A DNA stretch of 64,000 nucleotides, taken from contig NZ_JH815594.1 in NCBI RefSeq assembly GCF_000298075.1, positions 126,004-190,003 of the forward strand. The letters run 5' to 3'. The position numbers and the translations under genes were made by a program. Source of the stretch: Staphylococcus massiliensis CCUG 55927 (GTDB taxonomy: Bacteria > Bacillota > Bacilli > Staphylococcales > Staphylococcaceae). The notes beneath the pieces are model-generated. The model was not told the origin of the DNA. It did not search any database and saw nothing but the letters and a program-made list of their open reading frames with translations. Below are positions 62,801 to 64,000 of this stretch, piece by piece; positions within the stretch are counted from its first letter, which is position 1, and each line of letters opens with the position of its first letter.

Positions 62801-63871
62801 GTAGAAACCGTGATTTATCAAGTAGACCCTCGTACGGGTGCACGTACAGAAGCAACACATTCATCAAAACAAACAGATGCCATTGATCGCATCGTTGAAT
62901 ACGGCGAAGCGGTCGTGAAACCTGAAGTAGTTGAACCTAACGTACCTTTAGAGACAGAAAAGCCTGCAGAGGAAAGTAAGCCTGATGCGCCAGTTGAAGC
63001 GGAAAAACCTGGTGAAGATGTTACGCCTGAAGCTCAAGTGGAAACGAATCAGCCGAGTGAAGAAGTGAAGCCAGAGGTACCAGGTGAAGCAGAACAACCT
63101 ACTGAAGCGGGTAAACCTGAGAAGCCTGTTGAAGAACCAGCGAAACCTGAAGTTCCAGTTGAGGAAAGTAAACCATCTGAGACAGTCCAACCGGAAGTAC
63201 CTGTTAAAACTGAGAAACCATCTGAAGACGTAACGCCAGAGGCTCCGGGTGAAACAGAAAAACCTTCAGAACAAGTGAAACCTGAAGATCCAGCTAAAAA
63301 TAATCAACCGACTGAGGAAACAAAACCTGAGGCAAATGGTAATACTGAGCAACCAACTGAAGCGGAAACGCCAGATCAACCTAAAGAAGATATCTCTACA
63401 ACTGAAAAGCCGTCTGAAACAGGTACACCAGAGCAACCTACAAAACCTGAAACACCGAAAGATAAAGTTGAGGTTGAACAGCCTAAAGAACCACAACAAC
63501 CTATCGTAGACTTAACAAAACCTGATGAAGAGACTGAAGAGACTGAGATCCCTTCTACCGTTAAACCAAATATGTGTGAAACAAAGACGCCATTAAAACC
63601 AGTCATCACGCAAACTGGATTAACGCAAGAAGATACGACTTCAAATCTTGTACACCCTAAAGCGAAATTTGTTAGCCCTACTTTTAATCAGGTAACGCAT
63701 CTAACTTACAATAAAGAACATGTATCTTTCAGCAACAAACATATCAAGAATAATCAAGAAAGTTTACCTGAAACTGGTCAAACTCAATCAGATAAGACGA
63801 CGTTATGGTCTCTATTAGCCTTTGTTTTAGGTATAACGTTTATCAAATCTCGACGTAAACGTCGTCAATAA
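56855..63871 (+). CDS. Wall-anchored M60-type metalloprotease with G5 repeats
   Basis: 2338 residues. Signal peptide (cleavage near AQA-S, residue 32; no YSIRK motif); Ser/Thr-rich region 35-232; M60-type catalytic domain with HEVGH (479-483) and a Glu 18 residues on (E502), the HExxH(8,24)E pattern; a carbohydrate/mucin-binding-like region (~700-870, YYGLGKYASIRVKSPDGTIKYERDFIGN); bacterial Ig-like modules (~960-1220); four sets of G5-type repeats (~1225-2015); an acidic Pro-rich wall-spanning region (~2020-2230); and LPETG (2304-2308) with membrane segment and RRKRRQ tail. AAGGAG is 8 nt before the ATG at 56855. M60 proteases cleave mucins and other glycoproteins in several mucosal bacteria; the substrate here is inferred. 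Confidence 0.9.
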   Translation: MQPYKHKTIAITTSTIITGIIYTGVYNQTAQASETVPSTSADTNQASSTTPISNDTTTTIEETGPVTVESLNNLDLPTASTNVDNPATESAIDASNVASNIPTTSENRGSTPTASQGYTETNQAMTTSTAPSTATRSTHDATTTSTPAPRRTARSVVSDPADATLTSNAASSTNTTSGSNNTAPTSTTNTTNATSSLNNTATATRSTTATTTPTTTPTTNTTTPAPTPVAPPTPEIHTVKVDVADDWPSTRLVSVTRGTLHIRQNLGYVVPANTNVYVRSTKVVPGKSLQLDLIAHGNKEDKSLTFSLNNQWHHFNAPANAALFLRTPHDPNLDASIEYYIENDNKIPMPHYYYGGDKAQFDQEWERSQAPFALVESEDVKILVPLLDREFVKNLAPSDPTSSANAFDQNLDYYKNILTKYDEWLGLDNSNEFHRDNKQQYFVRPDKTGYGVAYYSTYYAGTNSTHVTPYFQKGWLVLHEVGHGYDGFITKTIAARDIGLIEVWNNIFANLYVSTVDRTHADWLYHGDQNGYQARELATWQAANGNYTYTDMGLPQRLNVMATLVRGTGVQGFIDFNKSLRENASTVRVTALNDTIAENWGGVSNYNIVPYLEMYGIYINDHVRERIFSKNHSILHHLALMVKDPSERERIRQEHQMKTVYDLISTEAISSSGITGSNTVTLNLNGHTLRDDAVVHLMDKNRIVATAPVVNQTATFTNVPVGAYKISAPFSETGALPKTNVIIVSDQDSTPVTLDYPALDEHMFSNKEEVLLKGLSDLTFASMIYDPSNKTLEIDDRLRKPHDYYGLGKYASIRVKSPDGTIKYERDFIGNVERKGMTRLTTLNIEHGDLIEIYHAEPGSRFAVVDYESRTEVPRLDSSKKNTTYVMTEYGLEVPGKPAPFPRVYQSIEQELNQLRADMAAHPENDYRKQTAAIYHDLQYFEPEVRNVLIETYKDAFVNVELIEDLKKPVVTNPENDVIYAGERTLTLEGTPGSTITVTIEDTQTSYTAVVGDNGIATIETDSNLNLARNVIVTASKDNQTTPPKTYEVKPVVLTSATTELFPNTDKINLTGTPGTTLQAYKIGLDGSRTLLNTFKVPESTAETTDFEFPFTAPLNPGESIYITAGNNMGDDFLADVVSIVSNTGDIHDNELYSGSDPITVLTKPNTTVSLLDQSNQVIGTATSNADGTVTITPTRPLVTNEDVYFSTGEGDAAPTYLYTVHANPITTSTEVLPFDSVYQAHPNLDEATGNETVLTEGANGERVTETNTKLQTTRVVSETAPTSKVIGVDNVRVTETTVPFITRYEGNHDTLITAPEVVREAGANGLTTTTETYVVDPSTGALSAPSSSTTTVDPTTKVIEVGTKEVIETEIPYATIRRYNANLNVGAEQVVTEGTVGTLTTTRIYDVNPNTGERINPTDQTTEVAPVERVVEYGPSAFDTRYEAMPNEDAATGATTVVTPGQNGDLQDSDTSNDPVIEVIGVDNVAVVVTDVPFNTVYQADDARLITEEDIVSQEGANGSTTEKTIYDVDPATGSLTNPNVTTTNVSASDKIVLVGTKEVIVTDVPFATIRRYNANLNVGAEQVVTEGTVGTLTSTRIYDVNPNTGERINPTDQTTEVAPVNRVVEYGPSAFDTRYEAMPNEDAATGATTVITPGQNGDLQDSDTSNDPVPEVIGVDNIAVVMTDVPFNTVYQADDARLITEENVVSQEGANGSTIEKTIYDVDPATGSLTNPNVTTTNVSASDKIVLVGTKEVIVTDVPFTTVRRYNANLDVGAEQVVIEGTVGTLTTTRLYDVNPNTGERINPTEQTSEVAPVDRVVEYGPSAFDTRYEALPNEDEKVGSTTIIQAGQNGDAQDSDASNDPIVQIIGVDNQSQVTATLKFNTVYEADTSKLITEPDLVKQQGVDGSTTTITTYDVNADTGELSNPTVQTHTVDAVDHIVVVGAKEVHVTEIPFKTERRVNKQLAEGVEQVVQEGRVGSVVETVIYQVDPRTGARTEATHSSKQTDAIDRIVEYGEAVVKPEVVEPNVPLETEKPAEESKPDAPVEAEKPGEDVTPEAQVETNQPSEEVKPEVPGEAEQPTEAGKPEKPVEEPAKPEVPVEESKPSETVQPEVPVKTEKPSEDVTPEAPGETEKPSEQVKPEDPAKNNQPTEETKPEANGNTEQPTEAETPDQPKEDISTTEKPSETGTPEQPTKPETPKDKVEVEQPKEPQQPIVDLTKPDEETEETEIPSTVKPNMCETKTPLKPVITQTGLTQEDTTSNLVHPKAKFVSPTFNQVTHLTYNKEHVSFSNKHIKNNQESLPETGQTQSDKTTLWSLLAFVLGITFIKSRRKRRQ
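60532..62909 (+). repeat. G5 super-repeats of 582 bp within the surface protein
   Basis: Each super-repeat encodes a ~49-residue unit starting SAFDTRYEA, then two G5-type units of ~75 and ~70 residues, together 194 residues. The marker codons for SAF-D recur at 61163, 61745 and 62327, exactly 582 bp apart. The second and third sets are nearly identical in DNA; the first and last are more diverged. Such arrays change copy number by recombination. Confidence 0.92.
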
Positions 63872-63874
63872 CAC

Positions 63875-63909
63875 AAAAATCCCGAGTACAAACTGTACCC
63901 GGGATTTTC
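63875..63909. terminator. Bidirectional terminator after the surface protein
   Basis: AAAATCCCG and CGGGATTTT, with GTAC/GTAC inside, form a long stem between the convergent genes. Confidence 0.92.
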
Positions 63910-63915
63910 TTAAAT

Positions 63916-64000
63916 TTAGCTTAATAATGTACCGCCTTCGCTTAAACGTAGGCTCTTAGAAATACGTTCGTTAATTTCGTTAAATAAATCTTCGTCCGTT
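63916..64000 (-). CDS. C-terminal end of an unidentified protein (cut by window edge)
   Basis: The last 27 codons of a minus-strand gene read TDEDLFNEINERISKSL, then RLSEGGTLLS and TAA. The composition and the convergent terminator support a real gene. Too little is present to name a family. Confidence 0.6.
   Translation of the reverse strand, partial: TDEDLFNEINERISKSLRLSEGGTLLS

Noticed and set aside
62948..63609. Phe/Arg-rich minus-strand open frames in the Pro/Glu-rich region
   Set aside because: Shadows of the KPE-type repeats on the other strand; no start signals or family likeness.

Overview
The window is chromosomal DNA of a low-GC Gram-positive bacterium, almost certainly a non-aureus Staphylococcus. 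The support is a set of staphylococcal marker genes: hssRS/hrtAB haem sensing and efflux, tcaA and tcaR, spdC (lyrA), IsaB-like secreted proteins, a type 2 IPP isomerase (fni) and an LPETG surface protein. Typical staphylococcal intergenic inverted repeats are also present. No phage, transposase, tRNA, rRNA or CRISPR was seen. Species cannot be fixed from this sequence alone.

Layout. 0-3.5 kb: histidine utilisation (hutU end, YjiH-like membrane protein, LysR regulator, hutG). 3.7-7.3 kb: spdC, a membrane alpha/beta hydrolase, rpiA. 7.5-11.4 kb: two tandem IsaB-like genes, a MOSC protein, a 40-bp repeat array and a lipoprotein. 11.6-18 kb: YnfA, a NatAB-type ABC exporter, a YfcC-type carrier, a three-gene XRE/membrane operon and ornithine carbamoyltransferase. 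18-25.8 kb: two DUF805 proteins, 3-methyladenine glycosylase, a 41-bp repeat array, an NhaC-type antiporter, a PadR/HAAS/DUF4097 operon, an unknown protein, and an AraC regulator broken by one in-frame stop. 25.9-37 kb: gltS, fni, a ureohydrolase/NRAMP-like pair, thioesterase, PTS-type IIC protein, esterase, hydro-lyase and tenA. 37-42.5 kb: a third repeat array, a DHA2/HlyD efflux pair with its TetR regulator, an acetyltransferase, and a TcaA lacking its usual C-terminal domain. 42.7-51.9 kb: an MMPL transporter, two NAD(P)-binding paralogues around a DUF2188-polyAsn-KGG protein, tcaR, a YdcF protein and a second PTS-type IIC paralogue. 52-56 kb: hrtBA facing hssRS, with an HssR box between them. 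56-64 kb: a large 41-bp repeat array, then a 2338-residue wall-anchored M60-type metalloprotease with G5 repeats.

The most unusual signal is a family of tandem arrays at four loci (9.9, 20.2, 37.2 and 56.1 kb). Their period is 40 or 41 bp, and every unit is quasi-palindromic. Flanking motifs are partly shared between loci, but the inverted arms differ from locus to locus and change together on both sides. One isolated unit (37.07 kb) has its central part in the opposite orientation to its flanks. Six larger imperfect palindromes with a common core lie at gene ends. A short motif close to TTGAAAAGCCCTTT also recurs in many intergenic gaps.

Regulatory sites that can be read directly include an HssR direct repeat, an XRE operator overlapping its own promoter, an ArgR-like box inside the OTC promoter spacer, and a perfect 18-bp palindrome between the TetR gene and its efflux operon. 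All functional assignments come from reading motifs and remembered family sequences; no database search was run.
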